Source: Shimia_B sp038525525
GTDB lineage: Bacteria > Pseudomonadota > Alphaproteobacteria > Rhodobacterales > Rhodobacteraceae
Direction: 5' to 3'
Length of the DNA stretch: 64,000 bases
Assembly: GCA_038525525.1 (NCBI GenBank)
Contig: JBCBHO010000001.1
Location: 1,018,061-1,082,060 of the forward strand
The translations under genes were made by a program, and so were the position numbers. Shown here one piece after another: positions 52,388-59,470 of this stretch. A model generated the notes under the pieces. The model searched no databases. It saw nothing but the letters and a program-made list of their open reading frames with translations, and had not been told where the DNA came from. How positions within the stretch are numbered: position 1 is the stretch's first letter; each line of letters opens with the position of its first letter.

Positions 52388-52692
52388 CAGACAGTCTCCC
52401 CCGTGGTCTTGGCGAAACGCACCTTCTTGCCGTCTTCCATGCGGAAGCCCACGCGGGTGGCCTTGCCCTTGGAGTCAAGCAGCGCGAGATTGCTCAGGTC
52501 GATCGGCATCGCCTTGGGAATGCGGCCGCCCTGGCTTTGCTGGCTCTGGCGCGTGTGGCGGATGGCCATGTTGATGCCGTCGACGACGGCTTTGCCGGCG
52601 CTGGGGTTCACAGAGGTGATCTCACCCTCTTTGCCCTTGTCCTTGCCGGCGAGCACGACGACCTTGTCGCCCTTCTTCAATTTGGCTGCCAT
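52387..52692 (-). CDS. rplX: 50S ribosomal protein L24
   Basis: The 101-residue protein has the KOW motif KKGDKVVVLAGKDKGKEGEI and HTRQSQQSQGGRI. It initiates 50S assembly. One base separates it from rplN. Confidence 0.97.
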   Translation of the reverse strand: MAAKLKKGDKVVVLAGKDKGKEGEITSVNPSAGKAVVDGINMAIRHTRQSQQSQGGRIPKAMPIDLSNLALLDSKGKATRVGFRMEDGKKVRFAKTTGETV

Positions 52693-52693
52693 C

Positions 52694-53062
52694 TCAGAGC
52701 ACCTCCGGGGCGAGCGAAATGATCTTCATGAAGTTCTTGGCGCGCAGTTCGCGCACGACCGGCCCAAAGATCCGGGTGCCGATGGGCTCGCCCGAATTAT
52801 TGAGGATCACGGCGGCGTTGCGGTCAAAGCGGATCGCAGTCCCGTCTTCACGGCGCACTTCCTTGGCGGTGCGAACGACGACGGCCTTGCGGACATCCCC
52901 CTTCTTCACACGGCCACGCGGAATGGCTTCCTTGACGGAGACGACGATGATGTCGCCGACCGAGGCGTATTTACGCTTCGAGCCGCCAAGAACCTTGATG
53001 CACTGCACCCGGCGCGCGCCGGAATTGTCAGCAACATCCAGATTCGTCTGCATCTGAATCAT
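52694..53062 (-). CDS. rplN: 50S ribosomal protein L14
   Basis: The 122-residue protein begins MIQMQTNLDVADNSGARRVQCIKVLGGSKRKYA, the L14 start, and ends in KIISLAPEVL. It begins a new unit: the usual neighbour rpsQ is 1.6 kb upstream, beyond the HEPN gene and two terminators. I did not find a convincing promoter for it; the Shine-Dalgarno CGGGAG lies upstream. Confidence 0.97.
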   Translation of the reverse strand: MIQMQTNLDVADNSGARRVQCIKVLGGSKRKYASVGDIIVVSVKEAIPRGRVKKGDVRKAVVVRTAKEVRREDGTAIRFDRNAAVILNNSGEPIGTRIFGPVVRELRAKNFMKIISLAPEVL

Positions 53063-53432
53063 CGGTATACTCCCGACCTTGGGTGCCGCCCTGCAGGGGA
53101 CATAGACACCCGGGTTTCGTATGAACGCACCTAGCCTCCGGGCTGATGCGGATGGCGCCTCGTAAAGAAGCTGCCTGCGTCCCGCAACCCCTTCCAGCAA
53201 AGAATTTCAGGCGCTCCACTAAACCAAAGCACCTTGGCCCGGGCACCGGGCCGCGCCCGACCCTCCCCCCGGGAGGGCGCCCCCCGAACGAATGCCGCGA
53301 GCGCGGAAAGACCCGTCAGCAGAAACCCCACCCCACCAAGCCGCCAAGGCCCTCCCAGGCTCGGGCGCGACCCTTTACGCACTTGCGAAATACAACGATG
53401 CTCGAGGGCTCAGAGACTGCTGGGGCACCTGC
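53063..53432. other. Spacer between rplN and the HEPN-like gene
   Basis: There is no supported gene in this 370-bp stretch. Two GC hairpins occur: GGCCCGG (53236-53242) with CCGGGCC (53246-53252), and CCCTCCC (53261-53267) with GGGAGGG (53271-53277). The composition shifts from GC-rich to AT-richer toward the HEPN gene, marking the edge of the inserted piece. Confidence 0.5.
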
Positions 53433-54071
53433 ATGCAAACATTCATCGAGTTCCACGACCGACTGCACAAAGAGTGCTCATACTACTCGAGGCACATCGG
53501 CCATCTGAAAGCTTTGCTCGAGAATGGTGATTGGCCGAGGGTTGTAAATGGCTCCGATACTGGCCGGGTTCTATTGATGGGTAATGTGGAGATCACAAAC
53601 GCCTTGGTAATGTATTTGTGTCGGATGATGGATAAAAATGAAGATGCAAATTCGGTGCACAGGCTATCACGAAATCTACCTGACGTGGCTGCAATAAAGT
53701 CGTTTCACAATGAACGAATGCTCGCGATGGGAATCTCCTACAATTTAGACAGGCACATAACTGCTCGCGACAGTTATGTGCGTGAATGGCGGGAGGCTAA
53801 GAAGCCCAAACACTTCCATAGGATCAAACAGCTTAGGGACGCCGCCATTGCTCATAACCTGCCTCGTTTTGATGCACAGAATGCGCCAACTTATAACGAG
53901 GTAATCGAGCTGGCAGAACGGTTGTGTTCAATCGTCGACCTCGCTGGCTACATCGCCAAGTCGACCCGGGGCATTTACCAATCACAGATTGAGAAGGCAG
54001 CGCAGGAGACGAGCTTGCTCTTTTCAATCCTGCCAAGCCTTGAGCAACTTGAAGCCGAGTCGCCTGATTGA
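53433..54071 (+). CDS. HEPN/AbiU2-like protein inserted in ribosomal cluster
   Basis: The 212-residue all-helical protein resembles the AbiU2-type HEPN family: WNLV/RLF-like helix (NALVMYLCRMMDKNEDANSVHRL, about 57-78) and RDAAIAH (Arg135 to His141), an R-x5-H motif used as RNase active site in HEPN proteins. The C-terminus is helical. It is clearly lower in GC than its neighbours, on the opposite strand, and lies between rplN and rpsQ. A role in phage defence or toxin activity is inference. No antitoxin gene is adjacent. Confidence 0.6.
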   Translation: MQTFIEFHDRLHKECSYYSRHIGHLKALLENGDWPRVVNGSDTGRVLLMGNVEITNALVMYLCRMMDKNEDANSVHRLSRNLPDVAAIKSFHNERMLAMGISYNLDRHITARDSYVREWREAKKPKHFHRIKQLRDAAIAHNLPRFDAQNAPTYNEVIELAERLCSIVDLAGYIAKSTRGIYQSQIEKAAQETSLLFSILPSLEQLEAESPD

Positions 54072-54075
54072 ACAC

Positions 54076-54102
54076 AAAAAACGCGCCCCTCTCGGGACGC
54101 GC
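54076..54102 (-). terminator. Terminator shared by the HEPN-like gene and the rpsQ remnant
   Basis: CGCGCCCC (54082-54089) pairs with GGGACGCG (54094-54101) and has a run of six T on the minus strand. On the plus strand it serves the HEPN-like gene, ending in CTTTC. It resembles the terminator after the intact rpsQ (54654-54677). Confidence 0.85.
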
Positions 54103-54112
54103 TTTCAAATCT

Positions 54113-54135
54113 CGTAGGTCGGGCTTCAGCCCGGC
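54113..54135. repeat. Palindrome in the HEPN island
   Basis: GTCGGGC (54118-54124) pairs with GCCCGGC (54129-54135) with one wobble. It belongs to the short intergenic palindrome type seen elsewhere in the window. Confidence 0.5.
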
Positions 54136-54141
54136 GCGGCC

Positions 54142-54219
54142 TCACGCGTCAGAGCCCGAATACACTTCCCAGCGCGTCGTCTTCGACTTCGGCGGGCGAT
54201 TGAGTATCTCCACCGCCAT
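54142..54219 (-). pseudogene. Duplicated 3' end of rpsQ
   Basis: These 26 codons end in PPKSKTTRWEVYSGSDA, matching the last part of S17 (PPKSKTKRWEVYQGAEA), and end in TGA. The segment 54161-54197 is a 37-nt direct copy of 54724-54760 with two differences. The rest of S17 is absent, so this is a fragment; a longer reading frame through it (to 54609) looks accidental. Confidence 0.8.
54161..54197 (-). repeat. Direct repeat, rpsQ 3' end, remnant copy
   Basis: This 37-nt sequence is identical to 54724-54760 except at two positions. Both are in the same orientation, flanking about 530 bp that contain a small ORF and the rpsQ terminator. Confidence 0.85.
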
Positions 54220-54332
54220 GACAATCGCTTTTGTCGCCCGGCGCCCCGCGCAATTGAGGCAGCGCCACTCGGCCGGGCAACCGGCCCGCGGCCGCGCCCG
54301 CGTCTTACCTGTCCCGGACCATGGTCCGGCGC

Positions 54333-54509
54333 TCAGATGCGCTCCTGCCACCACCCGTGGCTGTGCTGGCAGTGCTTCTGGCCCACCAGCATGATGAGGA
54401 GACGCGACGCGAGCCTGTCCTTGGTGCGCCACGCCCGTGAACACAGCGCCTCCGGCGATCCTGTCATGTAGCGCAGCGTGAGATGGTAGAGAGGGGTAAT
54501 CCGTTTCAT
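54333..54509 (-). CDS. Possible 58-residue small basic protein
   Basis: This ORF (MKRITPLYHLTLRYMTG start) lies between the two rpsQ 3'-end copies. It has two Cys-containing segments (ALCSRAWR, KHCQHSHGWW) and resembles small hypothetical proteins of phages or prophages, from memory only. No strong ribosome site is seen. Other starts upstream in the same frame exist. Confidence 0.4.
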   Translation of the reverse strand: MKRITPLYHLTLRYMTGSPEALCSRAWRTKDRLASRLLIMLVGQKHCQHSHGWWQERI

Positions 54510-54653
54510 GGCTTTGCCCGATTTGCCTGCTGTGAGGCCCGGGTAGCGCGGGGGTGCCACAACTCTGTGACGCTGCCACTTGGGGCAGGCAGGCTGGCGA
54601 AAATGTCACACCCTCTGGGCAAGCGCCGCGCCAAGCCCGCGCCCCTCAACGAC

Positions 54654-54677
54654 AAAAGCGCGCCCCGAAGGACGCGC
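54654..54677 (-). terminator. Intrinsic terminator after rpsQ
   Basis: GCGCGCCC (54658-54665) pairs with GGACGCGC (54670-54677) around a 4-nt loop, with TTTT on the minus strand. It closes the rpmC-rpsQ unit. Confidence 0.88.
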
Positions 54678-54704
54678 TCTCGAAATCTCACAGTCTGGCG
54701 GGGC

Positions 54705-54944
54705 CTAGGCCTCGGCGCCCTGGTACACTTCCCAGCGCTTCGTCTTCGACTTCGGTGGGCATTCGATGATGCGGACGGTGTCGCCGATCTTGAATTCGTT
54801 CTTCTCGTCGTGGGCGCGGTAGGTCTTGGACTTCCGCACCGTCTTTTGCAGCAGCGGGTGCTTGAAACGGCGCTCGACGCTGACAGAGATCGTCTGGTCG
54901 TTCTTGTCGCCGGTCACGGTGCCGGTCAGGATACGCTTAGGCAT
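54705..54944 (-). CDS. rpsQ: 30S ribosomal protein S17
   Basis: The 79-residue OB-fold protein begins PKRILTGTVTGDKNDQTISV and has FKIGDTVRIIECPPKSKTKRWEV. Its start overlaps rpmC by 8 bp. Its 3' end is duplicated downstream at 54142-54219, and a terminator follows. L14, its usual neighbour, is 1.6 kb away. Confidence 0.97.
   Translation of the reverse strand: MPKRILTGTVTGDKNDQTISVSVERRFKHPLLQKTVRKSKTYRAHDEKNEFKIGDTVRIIECPPKSKTKRWEVYQGAEA
54724..54760 (-). repeat. Direct repeat, rpsQ 3' end, functional copy
   Basis: This 37-nt part of the intact rpsQ is matched by the copy at 54161-54197 with two differences. The pair looks like a duplication boundary or attachment-site-like repeat. Confidence 0.85.
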
Positions 54945-55170
54945 TGTCGGCTGCTCCCGACGCACCAGCGGTGCGTGCATCATTGGTGGCTTTCTCGTTG
55001 AGGATCGTCTTCACGCGCGCGGCGTCACGCTTCACCTGCCGCATGCGGGCGGTGTTCTCCAGCTGGCCGGTCGCTTGCTGGAAGCGCAGGTTGAAGGCTT
55101 CCTTCTTGAGGCTGGTGAGCTCCTCGCGGAGCTGGTCGGGCGTTTTTTCCCGCAGTTCACTGGCGTTCAT
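54937..55170 (-). CDS. rpmC: 50S ribosomal protein L29
   Basis: The 77-residue helical protein (ELREKTPDQLREELTSLKKEAFNLRFQQATGQLENTARMRQVKRDAARVKT) lies near the exit tunnel and docks SRP and trigger factor. A GTG one codon upstream is an alternative start. It begins a two-gene unit with rpsQ, after three inserted genes. Confidence 0.96.
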   Translation of the reverse strand: MNASELREKTPDQLREELTSLKKEAFNLRFQQATGQLENTARMRQVKRDAARVKTILNEKATNDARTAGASGAADNA

Positions 55171-55255
55171 CACGCTCTCCTTTTCGTCTCACCGGCAGGC
55201 CCTGCCCTTTTGGCGACAGGTCACCCGATTCCCGGTGGGGTCTGATCGAAGCCGC

Positions 55256-55284
55256 GACTTACGCGCTGCGTCGCGTGCTGGCAA
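55256..55284 (-). promoter_or_regulatory. Candidate promoter of rpmC-rpsQ
   Basis: On the minus strand TTGCCA (55279-55284) and TAAGTC (55256-55261) with 17-bp spacing lie about 86 bp upstream of the rpmC start. Confidence 0.5.
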
Positions 55285-55336
55285 GGGCGGGATTGCACGA
55301 TGGAGGACAGAGGCAATATTTCGCGCTATCCTTTAA

Positions 55337-56152
55337 ATGCGCGCCAACGCACAGAGCCCCGCCATGGATCCGATCTTTCCGCCCGACATGACGGCCCTCG
55401 AAGCTTTCAGCTACATCACGTGGCGCGTTTTTCTGCGCTATGCCGCCTTCGCGTCGCTCGCGTTCTTTGCCTTTTATGTAGTACTGCGCAAACCACTTTG
55501 GTTTCGCAAGATCCAGAAGTGCCTGCCGCGCCTGTCGGATTACCGCCGTGACATTGCCTATTCGACCGTCGCAATGGGAATCTTTGGCGGGGTCGCGACG
55601 CTGGCCCTCTACACCTTCGACGGCGTCAACAACGTCTATCGCGGCCCGATCGAGGGATGGGGCGCGGTGTGGTTCTGGGCATCATTCCTCTGGATGCTCG
55701 CGCTCCACGACACGTACTTCTACTGGGTCCACCGCTTCATGCACTGGAAACCGATCTACCGGCATGTGCACCTCGTCCACCATCGCTCCACGAACCCCTC
55801 GCCGTGGACAGCCTATGCGTTTCATCCGCTGGAGGCGGTGTTGGAGGCCTCTATCATCCTCGTCATCGCCTTCACGCTGCCGGTGCACGTCCTCGCTGTA
55901 ATCCTCTTTTTCGTGTTCCAGATCATCTATAACGTCTACGGCCATCTGGGCTTTGAACTCTATCCCTCTGGGTTCCACCGCACGCGGATCGGGCGCTGGG
56001 TGAATACGTCGGTGGCCCATAATCAGCATCACAGCCGCTTTTCGGGGAATTACGGGTTGTACTTCCTTTTCTGGGACCGGGTGATGGGCACGCTGCGCGA
56101 CGACTACGAGGCGAGTTTCGATGCCGCGACCCAGCCGCGACCAGCGGGCTAA
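55337..56152 (+). CDS. Sterol desaturase / fatty-acid hydroxylase superfamily protein
   Basis: The 271-residue membrane protein has the three His boxes of this di-iron family: HDTYFYWVHRFMH (about 132-144), HVHLVHH and HNQHH near 237. Several helices flank them. Related bacterial enzymes oxidise lipid or carotenoid substrates; the substrate here is unknown. It lies on the plus strand in the L16/L29 break. ATG 55364 is an alternative start. Confidence 0.85.
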   Translation: MRANAQSPAMDPIFPPDMTALEAFSYITWRVFLRYAAFASLAFFAFYVVLRKPLWFRKIQKCLPRLSDYRRDIAYSTVAMGIFGGVATLALYTFDGVNNVYRGPIEGWGAVWFWASFLWMLALHDTYFYWVHRFMHWKPIYRHVHLVHHRSTNPSPWTAYAFHPLEAVLEASIILVIAFTLPVHVLAVILFFVFQIIYNVYGHLGFELYPSGFHRTRIGRWVNTSVAHNQHHSRFSGNYGLYFLFWDRVMGTLRDDYEASFDAATQPRPAG

Positions 56153-56206
56153 TGGGCGCGTGGGGCGACTTTCCTTGGCGCGCGATCGAGGCTAGGAGGC
56201 TCGGCC

Positions 56207-56824
56207 ATGAGTATCACCGACCTCTTCGTGACCCGCGTGTACCGCGCCCAACTGAATGACTTCGGCCCCAGTATCGATGCGGCGGAGCTGGAAGCCTCCT
56301 GCCGCGGTATCGCGGAGGATGATGAGGCGGGCGAGGCATGGTGCGATGCCAATCACTTCCCGGGCTATACCTCATATGCCTCACTGACAGACCTACCCTG
56401 GCGCTTTCCGATCTTTGCGGACGTGGTCAAAGCGCTCGACGCTCACGTGGCGGCCTTCGCGGAGGCCTGCGCCTTCGATATGGGCGACAAGGCATTGGCC
56501 CTCGAAGACATCTGGATCAACATCCTGCCGGAGGGGGGCATCCACACCGCCCATATCCACCCGCATTCGGTGATCTCCGGCACGACCTACGTGGCCATGC
56601 CCGAAGGAACGAGCGCGCTGAAGCTGGAGGACCCGCGGCTCGCCATGATGATGGCCGCCCCGCCCCGCCGCACGGACGCGCCCGAGGCCCTACGCCAGTT
56701 CGTCTACGCCAAGCCCGCCGTGGGCGACGTCCTCCTCTGGGAAAGCTGGCTGCGCCACGAGGTGCCGATGAACATGGCCGAAGAAGACCGCATCTCCGTC
56801 AGCTTCAATTATCGTTGGGGCTGA
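56207..56824 (+). CDS. 2OG-Fe(II) oxygenase-like protein (TIGR02466)
   Basis: The 205-residue protein matches TIGR02466: SITDLFVTRVYRAQL at the start, INILPEGGIHTAHIHPHSVISGTTYV with the first His residues, and WESWLRHEVPMN with the distal His, then RISVSFNYRWG. The family is thought to use iron and 2-oxoglutarate; the substrate is unknown. A GAGGCTAGGAGG lies upstream. It is convergent with the OsmC gene. Confidence 0.83.
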   Translation: MSITDLFVTRVYRAQLNDFGPSIDAAELEASCRGIAEDDEAGEAWCDANHFPGYTSYASLTDLPWRFPIFADVVKALDAHVAAFAEACAFDMGDKALALEDIWINILPEGGIHTAHIHPHSVISGTTYVAMPEGTSALKLEDPRLAMMMAAPPRRTDAPEALRQFVYAKPAVGDVLLWESWLRHEVPMNMAEEDRISVSFNYRWG

Positions 56825-56830
56825 GGGCCG

Positions 56831-56851
56831 CGAATTTTTTTCAAAAATTCG
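56831..56851. terminator. Bidirectional terminator between oxygenase-like and OsmC genes
   Basis: CGAATTTTT (56831-56839) pairs with AAAAATTCG (56843-56851), an AT-rich palindrome with T-runs in both directions. Confidence 0.8.
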
Positions 56852-56867
56852 TGGCACCTCGAGGGGT

Positions 56868-57464
56868 TCAAGATTTTTGCAGCCCCTCATGGGCCATCAC
56901 TTCCGCACCGTTGTGGATGAGCCGCGAGCGCCACGGGATGGGATTGCGCAGCGCGAAATGGGCCATGCAGGCATTCTCCGCCTCCTCCATCAAGTCGCGG
57001 ATCCGCTCTTCCGGCTCGTCGCTTTCGATCAGGACATGGGTCTCGATCCCCTCCATCGACCCCTCGGTCGTGTGCCCAAGCTGTCGCATATTGGAGAGGT
57101 TCGTCTTGAAGCCCACCTTCTGCTCTAGTTTCATCGACTTAATCTCGATGCCGCGCGCCGTGTAGATATCCGTCAGATGGGTCATGAGGCAAAAGCCGAT
57201 CCCGGCACACATGAAAGCGAGCGGCGGCGGCGCGGTATCATCGCCCACCGGCGTCTGCTCATCGCAATAGAGGCGCACCGCGGAGAAGCCGGGGATATTC
57301 ACCTGCACCGAGCCCGTCTTCTTCTGCCGCCCGGCGGATTCCGCCGTCAGCACCACCTCGAATTCGAGCGGTTCAGGCGGTTTGGCCTTCTTGAAAGGTC
57401 TGGACTCAAATTGCGTGGGCTGGGGCAAATCCTCGCCGCGCTCTCCGACGTGATAGTCGCTCAT
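56868..57464 (-). CDS. OsmC-family protein
   Basis: The 198-residue protein has the OsmC/Ohr fold: AFMCAGIGFCLMTHL with the catalytic-type Cys residues near 105-110, and ENACMAHFALRNP near 170 with another Cys. Family members reduce organic peroxides with thiol Cys. An AAGGAG ribosome site lies before the ATG at 57464. It lies in the L16/L29 break and has its own TU. Confidence 0.85.
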   Translation of the reverse strand: MSDYHVGERGEDLPQPTQFESRPFKKAKPPEPLEFEVVLTAESAGRQKKTGSVQVNIPGFSAVRLYCDEQTPVGDDTAPPPLAFMCAGIGFCLMTHLTDIYTARGIEIKSMKLEQKVGFKTNLSNMRQLGHTTEGSMEGIETHVLIESDEPEERIRDLMEEAENACMAHFALRNPIPWRSRLIHNGAEVMAHEGLQKS

Positions 57465-57605
57465 GGTGCACTCCTTGGTTCCAGCGCGCACCATAGCCAT
57501 CCGCGGGACTTTGGCGAGGGCATCCTGGTGCCGGGTCCGGCGCGCTCCATTCTCCGATTGGTCCTGGGCGTCGCAGTCCAAAGAGGAGCGATGCGCAAAG
57601 AAAAA

Positions 57606-57625
57606 CGCGGCCCCGAGGGGCCGCG
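57606..57625 (-). terminator. Intrinsic terminator after rplP
   Basis: CGCGGCCCC (57606-57614) and GGGGCCGCG (57617-57625) form a GC-rich palindrome with TTTTT after it on the minus strand. It closes the rplB-rplP unit. Confidence 0.88.
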
Positions 57626-57639
57626 CTTTCATCTCTCAC

Positions 57640-57661
57640 CGTAGGGTGCGCAGGGCGCACC
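57640..57661. repeat. Short palindromic repeat, copy 3
   Basis: CGTAGGGTGCGC-N-GCGCACC, directly behind the rplP stop side. It is the third copy of this unit in the window. Confidence 0.6.
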
Positions 57662-57668
57662 GCCCGGT

Positions 57669-58082
57669 TTACCAGTCCTCGCGGAGCACCACGCGGCTCT
57701 TGATCGGCAGCTTCATCGCCGCCAGGCGCAGGGCCTCGCGCGCGACGGCATCATTCACGCCGTCGATCTCGAACATCACGCGGCCGGGCTTCACCTTCGC
57801 GGTCCAGCGGTCCACGGAGCCTTTACCTTTACCCATCCGCACTTCGATCGGCTTGGCCGTCACCGGCACATCCGGGAAGATGCGGATCCAGACGCGACCC
57901 TGACGCTTCATGTGGCGCGTCATGGCACGACGGGCCGCCTCGATCTGGCGCGCGGTGATGCGCTCCGGCTCGAGGGCCTTGAGGCCGTAGGTGCCGAAGT
58001 TCAGGTCGGACCCGCCCTTCGCTTCGCCCCGGATGCGGCCCTTATGGGCCTTCCGGAATTTCGTACGCTTTGGCTGTAGCAT
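57669..58082 (-). CDS. rplP: 50S ribosomal protein L16
   Basis: The 137-residue protein begins MLQPKRTKFRKAHKGRIRG and has RAMTRHMKRQGRVWIRIFPDVPVTAKP, the L16 core near the A-site tRNA. It is the last gene of its unit. Its usual successor rpmC lies 2.5 kb away beyond three inserted genes. Confidence 0.97.
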   Translation of the reverse strand: MLQPKRTKFRKAHKGRIRGEAKGGSDLNFGTYGLKALEPERITARQIEAARRAMTRHMKRQGRVWIRIFPDVPVTAKPIEVRMGKGKGSVDRWTAKVKPGRVMFEIDGVNDAVAREALRLAAMKLPIKSRVVLREDW

Positions 58083-58097
58083 GTCTCTCTACCTCCC

Positions 58098-58805
58098 TCA
58101 GCGACGGCCGCCGGCACCGCGCGGTGCAGGACCATCCTGAAGCTCTTGCGCCTTGCGATCCCGTGCGGACGGATCATGCTCCATGATCTCGCCTTTGAAG
58201 ATCCAGACCTTCACGCCGATGATGCCATAGGGCGTCACGGCTTCGGCCAGCGCATAGTCGATGTCGGCACGCAGGGTGTGAAGTGGCACGCGGCCCTCAC
58301 GATACCACTCAGTCCGCGCGATCTCGGCACCGCCAAGGCGGCCGGCGACGTTCACGCGGATGCCGAGGGCACCCATGCGCATCGCGTTCTGCACGCCGCG
58401 CTTCATGGCACGGCGGAAGGACACGCGACGCTCGAGCTGCTGCGCGATGGACTCGGCCACCAGCTGCGCATCGAGCTCGGGCTTCCGGACTTCGACGATG
58501 TTGAGGTGCAGCTCGCTGTCGGTCATGTTGGCGACCTTCTTGCGCAGCGTCTCGATATCGGCGCCTTTCTTGCCGATGATCACGCCCGGGCGCGCCGTGT
58601 GGATCGTCACGCGGCACTTCTTGTGCGGCCGCTCGATGATCACGCGGCTGACGCCCGCCTGCTTGCACTCTTCCTTGATGAACTCGCGGATCTTGAGATC
58701 CTCGAGCAGGAGGTCACCATAATCCTTGGTGTCCGCGTACCAGCGGCTGTCCCAGGTGCGGTTGACCTGCAGACGCATCCCCACGGGGTTTACTTTATGT
58801 CCCAT
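58098..58805 (-). CDS. rpsC: 30S ribosomal protein S3
   Basis: The 235-residue protein begins MGHKVNPVGMRLQVNRTWDSRWYA, has a KH domain with RPGVIIGKKGADIE, and a C-terminal domain ending in a charged tail. I chose the ATG at 58805 from this start. It overlaps the rplV stop by one base. Confidence 0.97.
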   Translation of the reverse strand: MGHKVNPVGMRLQVNRTWDSRWYADTKDYGDLLLEDLKIREFIKEECKQAGVSRVIIERPHKKCRVTIHTARPGVIIGKKGADIETLRKKVANMTDSELHLNIVEVRKPELDAQLVAESIAQQLERRVSFRRAMKRGVQNAMRMGALGIRVNVAGRLGGAEIARTEWYREGRVPLHTLRADIDYALAEAVTPYGIIGVKVWIFKGEIMEHDPSARDRKAQELQDGPAPRGAGGRR

Positions 58806-59185
58806 TAGGCTTGCTCCTCGATCTGGCGCACCTTGATGGTGAGTTCCGAGAACGGCTTGATGATGCGGCCGAACCGGCCCCGGGCGCGCGGACGGCCGCG
58901 CTTCATCGTCAGGTTCTTGCCAACCCAGGCCTCGGCGACGACGAGCTCGTCGACGTCGAGATTGTGGTTGTTCTCGGCGTTGGCGATGGCCGACTGAAGG
59001 CACTTCTTCACGTCAACCGCGATCCGCTTTTTCGAGAAGGTCAGGTCCGTGAGGGCCTTTTCCACCGTCTTGCCGCGGATCATGGCGGCCACCAGGTTCA
59101 GTTTCTGCGGGCTCGTGCGAAGCATGCGCGTTTTCGCCATGGCTTCGTTTTCGGCCACGCGGCGGGGGTTCTTTTCCTTGCCCAT
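58805..59185 (-). CDS. rplV: 50S ribosomal protein L22
   Basis: The 126-residue protein has TSPQKLNLVAAMIRGKTVEKALTDLTFSKKRIAVDVKKCLQSAIANAENNH and the tunnel-loop segment KRGRPRARGRFGRI, where macrolide-resistance changes arise in other bacteria. It lies in the canonical S19-L22-S3 order. Confidence 0.97.
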   Translation of the reverse strand: MGKEKNPRRVAENEAMAKTRMLRTSPQKLNLVAAMIRGKTVEKALTDLTFSKKRIAVDVKKCLQSAIANAENNHNLDVDELVVAEAWVGKNLTMKRGRPRARGRFGRIIKPFSELTIKVRQIEEQA

Positions 59186-59188
59186 GAC

Positions 59189-59467
59189 TTACTTCCGCTT
59201 CGCTTTCTTGTCCGCGGCGTGCCCGTAGTAGGTGCGCGTCGGGGAGTATTCACCGAACTTCTGGCCGATCATCTCCTCGGAGACGAGCACGGGGACGTGC
59301 TTCTTGCCGTTGTAGACGCCGAACGTCAGGCCCACGAATTGGGGCAGGATCGTCGAGCGACGGGACCAGATCTTGATGACTTCATTGCGCCCGCTCTCGC
59401 GAGCCTTCTCGGCCTTCTTGAGGACATAGCTGTCCACGAAAGGGCCTTTCCATACAGAGCGTGACAT
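59189..59467 (-). CDS. rpsS: 30S ribosomal protein S19
   Basis: The 92-residue protein begins SRSVWKGPFVDSYVLKKAEKARESG and has RSTILPQFVGLTFGVYNGKKHVPVLVSEEMIGQKFGEYSPTR, the S19 core in the 30S head. Confidence 0.97.
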   Translation of the reverse strand: MSRSVWKGPFVDSYVLKKAEKARESGRNEVIKIWSRRSTILPQFVGLTFGVYNGKKHVPVLVSEEMIGQKFGEYSPTRTYYGHAADKKAKRK

Positions 59468-59470
59468 GGA

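Noticed and set aside
54142..54609. 155-codon frame ending in the S17-like tail
   Set aside because: Its upstream part shows no protein-like composition, so only the duplicated S17 end is meaningful.
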